Shown here: positions 36,266-50,179 of the stretch, in pieces
Layout of the letters: every line of letters starts with the position of its first letter
Numbering within the stretch: the first letter of the stretch is position 1
DNA from: Monilinia fructicola
Taxonomy: Eukaryota; Ascomycota; Leotiomycetes; Helotiales; Sclerotiniaceae
DNA: 64,000 nt
Assembly: GCA_008692225.1 (NCBI GenBank)
Contig: VICG01000012.1
Location: 1,054,001 to 1,118,000, forward strand
Direction of reading: 5' to 3'
Program-made: the position numbers and the translations under genes
The notes under the pieces: generated by a model
Databases searched by the model: none
The model's input: the letters and a program-made list of their open reading frames with translations, nothing else
What the model was told of the DNA's origin: nothing

Positions 36266-36954
36266 AAGGCAGCTAAATTAGTTGTTTCTTCATAGGCCAA
36301 GTAAGAGGTCAGGTTAGGACTAATTACAGTATCTAATAGGTTTGTTTAAGCGGAAGCAACTTGAGCAACTCAAGCAACTCAAGCTATTATCTGCCATTTG
36401 TACAGCCTCCATAGTCCCGTCGTCTTTTTTGTTTCCTGCCAGATGAGATCAAAATAGCGGGGATTTGGTACACTTTGCACCGAGTACTGCATTTCGTTGG
36501 TACTCGACTCTCGAGTAGTGAGTGCATGTAGTATTATTATTATTATTATTAGCATGAAGGGGGTGATGGAAGATTACTTCCTGCTGTAAGCGATACTACA
36601 GTGCGGTACACAGGAGTAATTACTTCTGGATGGATGTACATGTATGTATGACTTATTATTTGCTACTTTAATTACTGGTGTTGGCGTACGTGGGGTGTTG
36701 GTCTCAACTATTCCACAATCGCTCATCAAGAGACAAGCACCCACTGAGCGATTGAAATTTAATGGATGTACATCTTCTTTTGCTCTTTCGTCTAATTGAT
36801 TAGTGCGTTTAGTTGCAAAAGGAAAGGAAAGAGAAGAAGAAAAGAAATCGAAGCATATTAGAAGCGAATCGCCAACTCTCTCATGATCTGAACCGTGGCA
36901 GTTCGAGCACGGAGGACTGACTGACTGACTTACAGTATGTTGAAAGGTACTATA

Positions 36955-36976
36955 GCTAGCTAGCTAGCTAGCTAGA
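36955..36976. repeat. (AGCT)n tetranucleotide run
   Basis: Five tandem AGCT units. The unit is self-complementary, so the run is fully palindromic and could extrude a hairpin. Confidence 0.85.
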
Positions 36977-38689
36977 GCTGGAGGTTCTAGATATCCTTTC
37001 GAGTTCTTCCCATCCATGTCTATTGGGGTGTTTTTGGTGCAGCTGGTTAAATGGTAATGTTTGTACCAACTGCGCCAGCGTTATACTTCATTTGTATCAG
37101 TCATTACCCCTAAGTGATCATGCCAAGCCAAAACTTCATTTCTCTTATAGTACCTGCATATATATATATATATATATATACAGTATGTATGTATGCACAT
37201 CCTCTCTCATAAGCTTCACCATTATGATGTGGGAGGAAATTAGAATTCTTTTGCTTTGCTGTGCTTTGCTTCATCCCGCAGGAATTGGAACAATCGAACA
37301 ACCGGTTGGCGTGATCTAGAAGTTCGCATCACCAAGTTCGACTCTGTACGTTTGGCTCCCACGTTCCCTTGTTTTGAGCCTCCATGAACCTTCTTGGCCA
37401 GATGTTTCTTCGGAGGTCACCGCTCTCCACTCCTCCCTCGTCCTTAACCCCATTCTCTCCCACTTGTTTCTATCCGAATCATCTTTATATGGTGGATTCA
37501 ACTGCTATGACCCCATCCCATACCCATCATAGTATTGCTAGACAACAGGGAGTATCGAATTGATTGAAGAATAGGATACTCTGTCCAGAGTACAGAACTA
37601 TCACATAGGAACCCACCCACTCAGTCCTTGGGATATCAATATTACTCCAGTAAGGTTGGAAAGTTGAGGTCATACTCGTGCTGTGCCATGCAAGACAGAC
37701 TTTTCGAATGGAGCATAGTGCAACGTTTAGTAGGGGGGTCCCCATCCACCCGGGAATCTTCTGGTCCGAGGAAGAGGATGATGTACTCGGTTTTTCTCCT
37801 CTTCCAAATTTCCATCGAACGATACATGAACACATTGTCCCATCATTCAATAAAAAGAAACATGAGAGGATAACGATCGGCCATGATATATATTGTATGA
37901 TATGATATGGTATGATATGAGATAATATTGTCAGAAACACCATGGTTGGTTCTTGTTAACGATGATGGAGAGTAAATAGTAAGTAAGGAGCATTGCAGGT
38001 ATCACCATCTTGTCGCGAGTCTTGTAGCAAAGTCTCCTCTGCGATTGAGTAGTCATTAGTGTTGATGTGTGAGGCCATTCAAGAAAGACTACAGAGCTAG
38101 ATCTGAATGCTGAATGATACAACATTCAACATACGACATACGATATGATATGATGACAGAGTAGTCCTACTACTGCATGTACGGAGGAAAGGGGTTTCCA
38201 GTCCCCTCCCTCGCCAGTGTTGTTGTGACAGTTCGACAGGAATTCATTGTGTTTAGATGAGATAAATATAAGCAACATTGACAAAATGAAACCAGAAGCT
38301 TGCAGCCGTCCTTGGTTGTGCTTAGTGAGGCTTATGATTGAGGAGATTGGAAGTTGTAGAAGAAGGATCCATCATAGAACTTCTCTGATATTGCAATACT
38401 GTACTTCGTATAATTACCCGGTAGTAAACGTAATCCGGCCTTATAAGGATGACCTCGGAATCTTCTCATGATCAACCTGGAAGTTAATTCATCCATTTAT
38501 CTGATGGCGCCATCTTGAACAAAAAAAATAAAGAATCTCCAGCTCTTCCATGCTTTCCTCTCTGCTCTCTGCTTAATAAATATCGTCGTCAATAGTCTCG
38601 TCAATACATGGATACTTTCTTTGATCCTATCCTCGATACTATTTTCAATACTCTTATAAATATTCTCCTTAAGTTTCTTTAATAATATT

Positions 38690-39285
38690 ATTTATATTAT
38701 TTATATTATTATATTATATTATATTATATATATTATATATATTATTATATATTATTTATTATTTATATTATTTATATTATTTTATATTATTTATATTTAT
38801 ATATTATATTATCTATATTATCTATATATTATCTATATTATCTATATTATCTATATTATCTATATTATCTATATTATCTATATTATCTATATTATCTATA
38901 TTATCTATATTATCTATATTATCTATATTATCTATATTATCTATATTATCTTATATTATCTTATATTATCTATATTATCTATATTATCTATATTATCTAT
39001 ATTATCTATATTATCTATATTATCTATATTATCTATATTATCTATATTATCTATATTATCTATATTATCTATATTATCTATATTATCTATATTATCTATA
39101 TTATCTATATTATCTATATTATATATATTATCTATATTATCTATATATTATCTATATTATCTATATTATCTATATTATCTATATTATCTATATTATCTAT
39201 ATTATCTATATTATCTATATTATCTATATTATATACTATAATTATTATCTATATCATCTATATAATCTATATTATCTAATTATAT
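38690..39285. repeat. 9-bp AT satellite (TATTATCTA)n
   Basis: A tandem array of TATTATCTA, very regular from about 38816 to 39235 (40 or more copies), flanked by decayed TTATATTAT variants on both sides. Sporadic units lose or gain two to four bases (for example near 38945-38965 and 39118-39150). No coding content. Confidence 0.95.
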
Positions 39286-39843
39286 TTAATACTCTCCTTA
39301 ATACTCTCCCCTCACCACTTTTCCTTTCCTCAATCCATAAATATACTCCGTACATAATCCTCCTCCAAATACAACCTTGGAATTGATAATTGTATCAAGT
39401 TCACTCCCATTCTCCAACTAATAAAAGATTGACTAAATATTAAACCTCGAAACTTCTTTCCATCAACTCAAACTTCAAACTTCCAACTTCCAACTTTCAA
39501 ACTCCCAACTTCAAACTACATAACCTACCATCTAATCCATAATCCCTAATCCTTAATCCCTAACCCCCTTCTTATGCGTGTAAACTCACTGTATCCATGG
39601 ATACAATACAATACAATTCAGTCGAATAAAAAAATCCTTCCCTTCCCTTCTCCCTTCCCTCCCTTCCCTTCCCTTCTCTCCCCGTCTTGTTCCAAATTCG
39701 TTGTTATACATACACTTTATCCGCAATCCCAACTGATACATCAACATCCTTCCACCATCCTTGATTACGATTAGTAGGAGGTCAAACTACCCCGTAAAAC
39801 CAATACACCGCCTACTAAAACCAGGGAATTGATTGGAAGAGAA

Positions 39844-40130
<287 letters not shown>

Positions 40131-40154
40131 TGCCATTTGAACGACAATACTTAT

Positions 40155-40183
40155 AACCTTGGAATAATAAGTATTCCAAGGTT
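40155..40183. repeat. Perfect 12-bp inverted repeat
   Basis: AACCTTGGAATA and TATTCCAAGGTT are separated by ATAAG. Both arms contain the TTCCAAGGTT motif found elsewhere in the window. It could fold as a hairpin or be a dyad binding site. Confidence 0.9.
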
Positions 40184-40257
40184 GGATCTACTCGAGGATA
40201 AAGTAGTTATTAGTGTACATTAATTAATTAATTATTATTCAACATAACCATCTATTT

Positions 40258-40330
40258 TGCCTCTACCTCTCCCTCTACCTCTACCTCTACCTCTCTCCCT
40301 CTCCCTCTCCTCTCCCTCTACCTCTACCTC
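40258..40330. repeat. (CTCTAC)/(CTCTCC) hexanucleotide run
   Basis: A pyrimidine-rich run of CTCTAC and CTCTCC units. It continues into CTCAGACTCAGC units to about 40355. It lies upstream of the candidate first exon of the following gene. Confidence 0.85.
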
Positions 40331-40727
40331 AAACTCAGACTCAGCCTCAGCCTCAGGTACTTTCTCCATGGGCAACATCCCGCTTATTACGTATACAGCG
40401 AGGATTCTTCAGATCAAAAGTACCCGTGGACGTACATACTCGACTCGACTTCCATTCACACAAATCCGTTCGATGCATCAATAAGCTTAAGCTTAATCCT
40501 GCTTGGGCATTCTATTGGAAGCTTTGGAAAACTTCATATTCAATGCATACAAACGTACAAATATACAAACATACAAACATACATACATACCTAGGTACAT
40601 ACCATCCATACCATCCATCCACCCACACTGATCTCACGAGCATCCGGAAGGGTAACTTTGAGAAGCCCCCCAGATAACCCCCGCAAGCAACATATATAGA
40701 TCAGGGACAAAAAAGAAGACCATCATC

Positions 40728-43029
40728 ATGTTTGGTAACTTCACAACTTTTGGTAAGCATTGGAGCTTCTCTCTATTATTCTCTTATATCTTGATGAAAT
40801 CGCCTCTTCCTTATCCCAATCCCCTCCATCCGTGGCTCAAGGCGTCCAAATCGTGATGGAATCTGAGTAAGAGTCCGATCCATGACACTCGCATATCTCC
40901 CCATCTCCTTTTCCAATAGAAACATCAATCAATCTGCAATTCCGATCTTGCATCCTCTCGTTCGTGACAAGAAGCAATTTCTCACGCGCTTGATATCAAC
41001 AATCAGCATATACTTTCGAAGGAAGTCGTGGTCACCACGTCAGATACTCCATTTGCGGGGTCATGGCAATGATTACATATTCGATGTTCATGAACTTTTA
41101 ATGCAAACTACTGCGACTAGGATCGATAAGTATTCCAACTCTTGAACCTTCGATCAAAGCGATGGAATCCCTTCCGAGCTCTTCCCCTCTCGATCACGTT
41201 GCATGTTTCTATCTCGTCCTACTTCCCACCTTGTCGAGCCGTCTAGGTCTTTTTCAGAATTCCATTCCCCCATCTAGGCTTGCCACATCATGAGATATAA
41301 GAAATGATTCATCTTCATGACTGCTCAAAATTCTTACTCTTTTACAGCACCACTCCCTACCACAACAGATGGTAAGCCTCGGGTCGTTCCACCACCAACA
41401 CCTCTCACCTTTCCTTCAAGCACGCCCCACTCGCCAGAATATATTTCCCCGGGAGAGGTACCCCTAGTCACATTTCTCCAAACTGTTCATCGACCAACGG
41501 ATGTAAAGCTATCCCATTTCGAGGCACTAGGTATTCACGTCATTCCAAATGTATCTCCTCGTGATTTCTTGCCAGATCCTTCATTCCTTCCACCGGATGA
41601 AGAATGGAAAAGTATTCCGGAGGAAAGTTTAGAAGATGCGAATACAGCAAGTAGAAGACCTTTAAATAATGGCAATAAAGGCCCAGGGATAAAGACTTAC
41701 CTGGACCGCCGAAGAGAACTTTCCATTGACAACACGGCTGCTTTTCGTACCGTTCGGAGAATTCCCCAGCCAAAGGGAACAGCAGCAGCTCGTTTAGGTA
41801 ATGCATATGAGTTCTACAAGAATCTGGAGGTATTCTCGGCTTACTGGGTTGATACTTCTCTTCCAAAAGAGACGGTTACTCCTGACTCAAGCGAAAATGA
41901 GGCCGGAAACAAAACTGAAGGAGAATCCAAAGACACCCAAGATACAATTCCACTCCACCAACAAACTCACGTCCGCACTGGCACTGGTTCCCAGCTCCCC
42001 CATGAATATCGCCAAGGTATCACCACTGCTTTTATCAAACTGGTCGCCTATGACTTCGGCTGCAATGTTTCCTTCCCACGTGTCGAGCCCCGTCTCCATA
42101 TTCGTCCACCTCCATCCAAGTTCTCATCTCCATCCCACTTCTCAGCTATGGGGGTCACAATGCTCTACCGTACTCCCACCGACCGCAACTCCGCTCGCTT
42201 GGGCTTCCTCGAAGGTCCCCTCGCAGCCCTCTCATGCCGTTCAACTACATCTTTCACCACGCCCCTCGACTCGAATCTCGATCTCGCTCGTGAGATCATC
42301 ACCATTCTACTCACGGCCCAACAACGCAATCGTGAAGGAAAAGAAGAAAGGCGCTTTGGGGAGGGAAAATGGTGGACGACCACCCCCCGCTGGGGCGGCG
42401 GAAAAGGAGGTCCCATCGGTAAAGAAATTGAAGCCGCTACTTCAAATTCCTCATCCACTCCTGCATCGTCCACGGAAGAGAAAGATAAATCTCTCCTGGC
42501 CGACATCAAATCAAAGATTGGCGGTATCAATTCCCTTCCTTCTCTCCCATCTTCCCCCTCTGGCGCCCCGCTCCAATCTCTCAATCCCGAAAGACGTCCC
42601 CCGCAAAAGAAGCCTCGCACGGCGCGTCTCGGGGGTCAAGCACAGATGTACGAAAATTACCGCAAGATGATGCCCCCCGCCAGCACGTGGGATAAGAAGG
42701 CGAGGTATATGGCGATTGGGAAACCTGGGGGGGTCAATGGGGACTGGGATGAGGTTTTTTTGGTGAGTTGCGTGAATCACCATCTTAGCTTCCTGAGGGG
42801 GCGGGTGGGGAAGGGGATTTTAGAAGTGATAGGAGGAGAAAGGGATGGAAATGAGGGGTTTGAGAGGACGGTCGTTTGGAGGACAAAATGGTATGATTTA
42901 TTTCGAGCGGAGGATAGGGTGGAAGCGATGAGGGTGCTCTGGGGGGTGATGGCTTGGGCCATGCGGGGGGAGGAGACGGTGGAGAGGAGGGCGGTTGGGG
43001 GAGGGGGGGAAATGGATGTGGATGAATAG
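40728..43029 (+). CDS. Conserved-looking hypothetical protein, 570 aa
   Basis: The main ORF runs from the ATG at 41317 to 43029 (570 aa), uninterrupted. A second possible start is at 40728: ATG of MFGNFTTF ends in G|GTAAGC, and a strong acceptor (TCTTTTACAG, ending 41347) joins in the same frame, replacing the first ten residues. That needs a 595-nt intron. The protein has a Pro-rich N-terminus, a middle segment with TAFIKLVAYDFGCNVSFPR and AALSCRSTTSF, a disordered Ser/Pro insert near residues 370-430, then MYENYRKMMPPASTWDKK and GDWDEVFLVSCVNHHLSFL, and an acidic tail. I do not recognise a family or catalytic motif. Codon texture and length make it convincing as a gene. Confidence 0.75.
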
Positions 43030-44267
43030 ACAGGTATGGAGAGTTGAGAAGAGAAAGATCTCTGGGGTGGAGATGATGATTTTTTAGTTGATAGATAGAT
43101 TTGGATTTGGAGTGGATTTGGGCTCAGAGCATTTTCTTGCATAGGATGGGGGGGGAGCTTATGAGGTGAACGATTAGCATGAAATGAAATAAAATGAAAT
43201 GGGACGATACGAATCGGAACGGAACGGAACGCAATGGGTTAAAAGCAATCGAACGAGTAAACAGTGAGACGGGGGGTCAAGAAAGAATGCATAGAGACAT
43301 GGACATGAATATGGAAACACAAATGGATGGGCGGATGCATGCATGCATGGGGGGCCGTACATACAATCAATAGACGAACATGAGCATACACCCGACTGAC
43401 GAGCCACGCATCCGGGGAACAAAAAAATGAATCAAGAGTCCTTGCATGTCCCAGTCTGTTCAACGTGCCAACCGCATTGTGGATTGCTGAGTGCCGAGTG
43501 CTGAGTGCCGAGTGCCGAGTGCTGATCACAACTAAACATCTACACATCATTCAACAGAGAGCGCGGAGGTAAGTACGTATATGCGAATCCTCATGGAATG
43601 TCTGGATGTGATGTGATGTGGTGATCCATACGATACGATACGATACGATACGAAACGATAATCAGCACAACCAAAAATCAACATACCCGCCCCACGAGAC
43701 GCCGAGAGCGAGATGGGCCCTGAGATGGGTGTGGAATTTCATTTCTTTGATCGCGAGGATGAGGACGAGCTGGGGGTGAGGGGATGGACGGGGGCTGTTT
43801 GAGAGGTGGTGGGGGAGGTGGATGGACGGTGGGAGAGTGGGAGAGTGGGAGAGTGGAAGGGTGCGAGGATCTTCGGATGGGTGTGGGTTGTGATGTATGC
43901 GTTTGTGTATACATATATATATAGATGTGTGTGTGTTTTTAATTTTGTCATTGTACCAGTGAGAGTTGCAATTGGTAGGATGCGCGAATGTGAAGAATGA
44001 TACGAGGAGAGAACACACGATGCAGCCTTCACAGAGACGATGCTCAATACCATAGGGAAGAAACAGTGGCGCATTTGTAAGATGACGTGAAGACAGGGCT
44101 CACAATGATGATTCGTAACCGATCAACAGTCCATATTGGCAGGCATGGACGTGTTGGAAATATAGAGATATCTCTTGTCTTCTCGCTGGCGCTGTGCAGC
44201 ATTATCTGGAAGGTTTCGAGTCGCGAAGATTTTGTATATAGATATATATATATATATATATATATAT
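43030..44267. other. Intergenic region with short tandem repeats
   Basis: No supported gene. Short runs include GAACGGAAC (43214-43232), GAGTGCTGAGTGCC (43488-43522), CGATA (43629-43650), GAGAGTGG (43832-43858) and an AT run at 44236-44268. Confidence 0.55.
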
Positions 44268-44910
44268 TCAGCGTTCCAAGTCCATCAATCCTACGACTTT
44301 TTCGGCAACTATCCAGCATCTCTTCTGCTCATGCCTCGGTACCCCTCTCGACCCATCCTTGTCCGTGTCCAGTTCCTGCGGCACATAAACATCCAATGTG
44401 AAACCCAAGCGCAGATTTCTCGATCTAGATGATGCCTGTGCTAAGCTCTGCTTATGTGAAGGAACTTGAGCGCAATAAACGAGTTGGTCGTGGAGATCGA
44501 ATCTATATCCAGAGACGAGAAGTTTGAGCGTATTTTGCCGCTGATCAGAAAAGCCCACTCACTGACAAGTTGGGGTTGGGGAATGGAACTCGCACTTCAA
44601 AGACTTTGAGACCATATGAGCAAGGGAAAATGACATAAAGGAGAGGGGCGGGGGCTCTATCCACAGCCTACGTCCGGGGGTATTTCTGTAGAGTTTGTTC
44701 ATTCTGCTCTTTCAGAAGCTGAGAACTTACAAATATGACGACGGCGATGGGAACAGCGATCATATCCCAGATGAGCAGTGCTGGAAGATCTACTAGCCGA
44801 GATTCCAGAGGGTCGAGGGAAGGCAGATATATAGAAGCCCGGTGCGATGACCGATCCACGTCCATAGAAAGCTTCTGACCACCTTCGATACCGAATTCAT
44901 GTACCGCCAT
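44268..44910 (-). CDS. Possible hypothetical gene
   Basis: Two minus-strand segments read like real protein. The first (44910-44731) starts MAVHEFGIEGGQKLSMDV and contains a hydrophobic stretch (LPALLIWDMIAVPIAVVIF), ending at a GTAAGT donor. The second (about 44604-44268) reads KVFEVRVPFPNPNLSVSG, then, after one presumed extra T (about 44540-44550), LKLLVSGYRFDLHDQLVY to the stop after VVGLMDLER. I could not find an acceptor that joins them in phase, so the structure is incomplete or broken. No family recognised; could be a decayed gene. Confidence 0.35.
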
Positions 44911-47900
44911 TCACTATTGGTTATCTCCCACCCACCACAAAATATTATCAGCTCCGCCCTGCGCCTTCATGTCATCGAAGAGGTCTCGAGAAGATACTTT
45001 CTTGTCTTGATTTGAATAGCTGGTTGATATCAGAATGGAATTTGAAGATACACTTATCTTGTTTGTTCCCAAATATTGGGTATAGCGCTGATTTTGGAGC
45101 TTTGAAGAGATCTGCAATGTCGCTTGTTTTGAGATATCCTCGCTTTGTACATTGGGTTGAGGGATTCAGTTGATGATGTTTTAAATTTGTTTGTTTCATA
45201 TACCACTTTTGCGTTGGGCTAGAAGCGTTTCATTGATGTATCTTGAGATGCTACTATTTACGTTGGATTTGATGAGACTTCGATGTTCCTTATTCATGAG
45301 CCCCCATTTCTGTGTGTCGGACTTATTACTGGATATTCCTTTGTGCTGTTTTAGCATCAATGATTGAATGCATCGCGTTGATTTAAGATCGTTCTTATCT
45401 TTGTGTTAAGCATATAAGCTGATAATCTGGCATGTGTCTTAGATTTGCAATAGCTATCTTGTTGAATGCCGTAGGATTAGAGAGTGAACAATATGCCCTA
45501 GAGTTTGGAAAAGCTAGGAGGATAATAAATGGCATCATTTGGATATTATGCGTTGGATGTTTGATGTGACTGAACATTGAAGGGGTTTTCCTGTAAACTT
45601 TGAGGCTATTTTACACAATTCTTCTTCGAAATTGGGATATCGAGAGTTACCATCCAGATCCATGATTGTTAGAACAGATAGTGTCCGACAGATATGGATA
45701 GTATTTTCCGACAGCATGTGCTTTTATTAATCTCATTCTGCGCAGCGGTGGCGTTTGTCAACCAAGCATTCGGCTTCGATTTTGGAAAGTACTACCTAAT
45801 TCCGAGTTGAGAATATGGACGCACTGAGTACATTTAATTGTTCAAAAAGTTTTGGATTTGTCGAATCTACCAAACTAAGATATTTGATACTAGGCAAGTG
45901 TAAGCGCCGTAGGGCTGCGCAGTATATATCTCGACGGTGATACTTTTTGTTAAAGATGATGACTAGACCAGCCGAAGCGCCTATAAGCTATTACCTAGTC
46001 TCAGATTGACGTTTCTTCTGCCTATCAGATCGGTAGTTGGATGTATATGACTGAAAGATCTGTTCTTTGATATAAATGTTATCGGGTTTATTAGCAATTG
46101 ATCAAAGGTGTTCCCGTAGCCCCCACGAATCATCCTTGGTTCTGTTGTATTGAAGTTCTAGAGCGTCATCGTACTTCGACAGAGCTGTCAATATTCACTG
46201 CAGTAAGATTATAAATAATTCCGTACTAGTGCAGGTGCGGGAAAATGAATTGGGGGTCGGTAAAGCACAAAGTCCAATCAACGAGTAAATTTGAAGAGTG
46301 AGATGTTGTGGTCGTTAGGTAGAGCCAAAAGTAAAATTGCATTGACGTTTATTGGGTAGGGGAAGCTCTCCACGGATAGCTATCTCGGGATTAACTCAAT
46401 GATCAACGCAGATGCTACTGCATTAGTATGAATAGAAGAATGGGACTCACATTTACTCGTACCGCTTTGCTCCCCCTGTATTCAAACAACCAATTATTTC
46501 TCGGATGTATCAATAGAGTTGCTGTCTTAGATTATCTATGAACAGTTTGCATTGTATTGGTCAAGGCCTTCATTACTACGTTTGATGTGATGGCTAGAGA
46601 AACTTGATGCACAGACGAATTAGGGTACACCAGTGCATTTTTTACTTAAAAACGGGCGTTAGGGTCATTGTTGCAATGCTTGAAACTTCTATTCTTTTAT
46701 ACAAGTCAGAGATACCGTGCAATTTTTCTTGTTCATCATGCTACTTAGCATCGAATACAAGGTGATATGAACGACAAACCGTTCGAGGAATCGGAGCAGC
46801 ATTCAAATGGCAAGCCATAGATTCAAGTTTGAAGTGATGCTTGCATTAGGATAAGGAGCATTTAACCACCAAGTATGATTAATGTCACTTGGCAATGGGA
46901 ATAAATGGTTCTCGTATTGCCAATACTTCAAGACTGGCCTCCTATCATGACGCATCGTACATATTCGTATAGGAATATGATAAGTCTATGGGTAATGTAT
47001 GATGGGGATGAATGATGCAAGGCACAACCGCAGAGTGGCAAACTAGTTAACCTGTGGATTCCAGTGCTTCCTTTAGACCCTACAGTATGTGAAACTTCAC
47101 TAAATATAAGAATACCGGAAATTATTACCTTGTATTGTGCAGACAGCATTCGGCGACCTGAGCTTCCCCAACCAGTCTGGGGACCCGCTGTCAGTATTAA
47201 CGTTGTGGCGACGAAATTTGACCTCACCACAAGATTGAAAAATGACAGTATCTGGAAGTAGAGGTATGAATCGCTATTTTGTGATGAAGTTTAAATTTTT
47301 CTGACAAGACAAAAAATGAGTGGCATAGTTGATGCGTACTTTATATGCAATAGGGTAAATTTGAGAAAAAATCACTGGATTTCGACAATACAACGGAAAG
47401 TTCTTAGCCATAATGATAAAATAGAGGTAGATCCATGCTCAAGTACAAGTGTCTTATCCTGCACATCATCTTTTTCCTGCACATTTCATTGGTAGAGCCT
47501 TAATTTCACTTGGCTGATGGAGGTAATTCGTAGGGCTGGAGATGGTGAGCAATTTCACACCAAAACCCATGCTATCGAGCCACAGATGTCACGTAGCAAT
47601 AGACCTGACGAAGTGAGTTGGCGCCAAGATTATAGCTGACGTGATAAACGGACAATGGGAACATTCAAAGCACCCAAAGCTCCCAAAGTAAGTTCGAAAG
47701 CCGGCACATAGCCACTGCAGCATACTTGCATACTCGGTAACAGATCTGAGGTCAACATTGAAACGTGGGAAACAAGATTCTGACAGCAGATTATACAGGT
47801 TAGGTTTACGATCCTTCGTTTTTATATTCATGAAGAATCATTTTGGGGAATTTGGGCTTTTCACCACAAGGTGGTCTTGCTGCAATAATCGCTAGTAATT

Positions 47901-49405
47901 ATTTCTGAGATTGTTTGTTCCCTGAGATCTCAAACTCCTGCTGTTAGCTATGAGCCCATGTGCGTTGATAAAGTCGGAAATTTAGTGAGCTCTCGAGAAG
48001 AGAAGAAGCATGTAGTAAACACAGGCGGTAGAGAATTATGTGACGCAGCCAAAATCTTTCAAGCAGTATTGCTCTCAAATAAAATAATTGGACGATTTTG
48101 CTGAGAAATTCTTTGGATTGTATGAGGTGAGGTTCTGGCTTGATGAAGTGAAAGTATGCCGGTACTTGTTTATGCGTATGTCATTTTTGTATGATGGATC
48201 TAATCCATGGGTGACGGTGTAGAAGGTTGTTGTTGTTGTTGTTGTCGTTCTGCAAGAGGTTAGACAATATCCATGGAGTATCACCACGTCGCTGCTTTTT
48301 GTGAAACTTGATGGACCTCGGTGCACCTCGGCTCAAACGATAGAGGCAAAAGATTGCATACAATAAAGCAGCATGTCAAGTCGAAAGCGTGTGGATGACA
48401 TTAGACGAGGTATTTTGACCAATGATATTGATACATGCATGACCACGCCAGCCATGAAAATGGTATCTCGGACGCTCCGTCCGAAATTATCCACATTGGC
48501 AGTAATCATTCGTTGAAAACTATGAGAATTCTGGATTTCCATCTTCCTCATCCGTCATGGTGTCGATGCTGGAACTGCTTGAAAGAGAATTTCTTCTTCC
48601 GGGTCTTCTATGATTGACGGAAAAGCCACGGACCGATATATGCAAGATCAAGCTCAGATCTGATAATTTTGCACATTCAAGGGACCCACGCCCAGATGGG
48701 TTGCAGGCTTGCAGCTGTGTTGATACTCTTTTCAGCAGGACTCAATACGTTATCTCAATATAGCTCTGAATTATCGATCAGTTAGGTAGTTCTATGCAAC
48801 GCGAGATTAACATGCCCAAAACGTCACTCTTCTATGCTTAGACATGCACGAGATTTTGTCCTCTTGTGCCGAGTTTTCCAAATTGTGATTGCGTGCTGTT
48901 TCGTGGAGCAAAACTTTCGTGGAGCTGTAAAAGGATACCTTAGAAGCACGGTCTCTCCGAGTAGATGCAGTGAGCTTCAAAACATGCAGCGCCTCTAAAG
49001 AATGTGAATTTATGCTGGATAGAATATCCTAATTTAGTAAGTTCGAAGAAGCTCTGCTGGAAGCAATGTCGAAATATTGTAAATGAAGAACAGGAGATTT
49101 AGTAAGAAGTAAGAATAAGGTGATATAAAGTGGTGCTCTTCTGACTAAACAATGAATACTCAAGATAATACAAGGTTCAAACCAGAGAAGATACTGAAGT
49201 TGAGAGTAGTATCTCAATCATCAACTATGAAAGTTTTTCGAGGCCAAGACAATGGTTGACATCAGCCAGCAGTAAAGACCCTAAAGCATGGGCATTGTCC
49301 GAATGGCTTTTTGAAAATTTGCCTTAACATGGGATATATGATGTATTGTAACCTACCTGTAACTGCAGATGCAACGGATGTGAAGTATTGGGGCCCCTCC
49401 ATAGA

Positions 49406-49446
49406 TGATGGATGGATGGATGGATGGATAGATGGGTGGGTGGGTG
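49406..49446. repeat. (GGAT)/(GGGT) tetranucleotide run
   Basis: Tandem GGAT units change to GGGT units within about 40 bases. It is a simple repeat in noncoding DNA. Confidence 0.85.
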
Positions 49447-50179
49447 GCTGGATGAATGGCTAGATATTAATAACAATTTAACTAAGGGATATGTTATGTT
49501 GTATGTGAATAGGATACAAGGTAGGTATGAAGGGAAGGGAAGGGAAGGGGTTGTGGCTAGTACACCCGGTATGCAATATGAATAGCCGCGACTAGAGCAA
49601 ATAGTTGAATAACAAGAGAACCCCCCTTGCTTACTCATAGCTATTAGGGGTCTATCTATCCGTTCATTTCTTTCTTGGCTTATTCAAATTTTTCAACGTT
49701 CATCTACAGAATTAGTCGTAACCGTTTTGTAGATAAAGCTATAGACGTATAAGTTTCATATTACTCGAGTAGAACAGTATTAGATACAATAGAATCGAGG
49801 TTAAGCGACTTTATAATCATTCTCATTTCCTACGAGTATCTACACTGTATATAGGTACTTTGAGGAATATGTAAAAATGATTATGATCGATAAGATTGAA
49901 ACATAAACAATTCAAAAGCTAGAAATAATCTTGGGAGATACAAGTCCAAGACAAGAAAAACGAACACTACATACGATATCCATGGATAGTACTTGGGCCT
50001 ACATCCGAAGGAACTCTCTCTCGGTTGAACCCGAATAGCATAACAAACCCTTGAAATTTCATACATATACTCAATTCTAATTGGCTTTGTCTAATTTCAA
50101 TACTTTTATTTATCCTGATAGTATATACTCTGTATAGAGTATCCATGATGTTCATTTTCACACTTATTATATCTAATAC

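Noticed and set aside
36055..36300. Minus-strand ORF of repeated LFYPV pentapeptides
   Set aside because: It is open only because the 15-bp minisatellite unit is a multiple of three and stop-free; composition and flanks are noncoding.
47064..47261. Small ORFs on both strands near 47.1 kb
   Set aside because: They begin at non-ATG codons, overlap each other and could not be linked to further exons.
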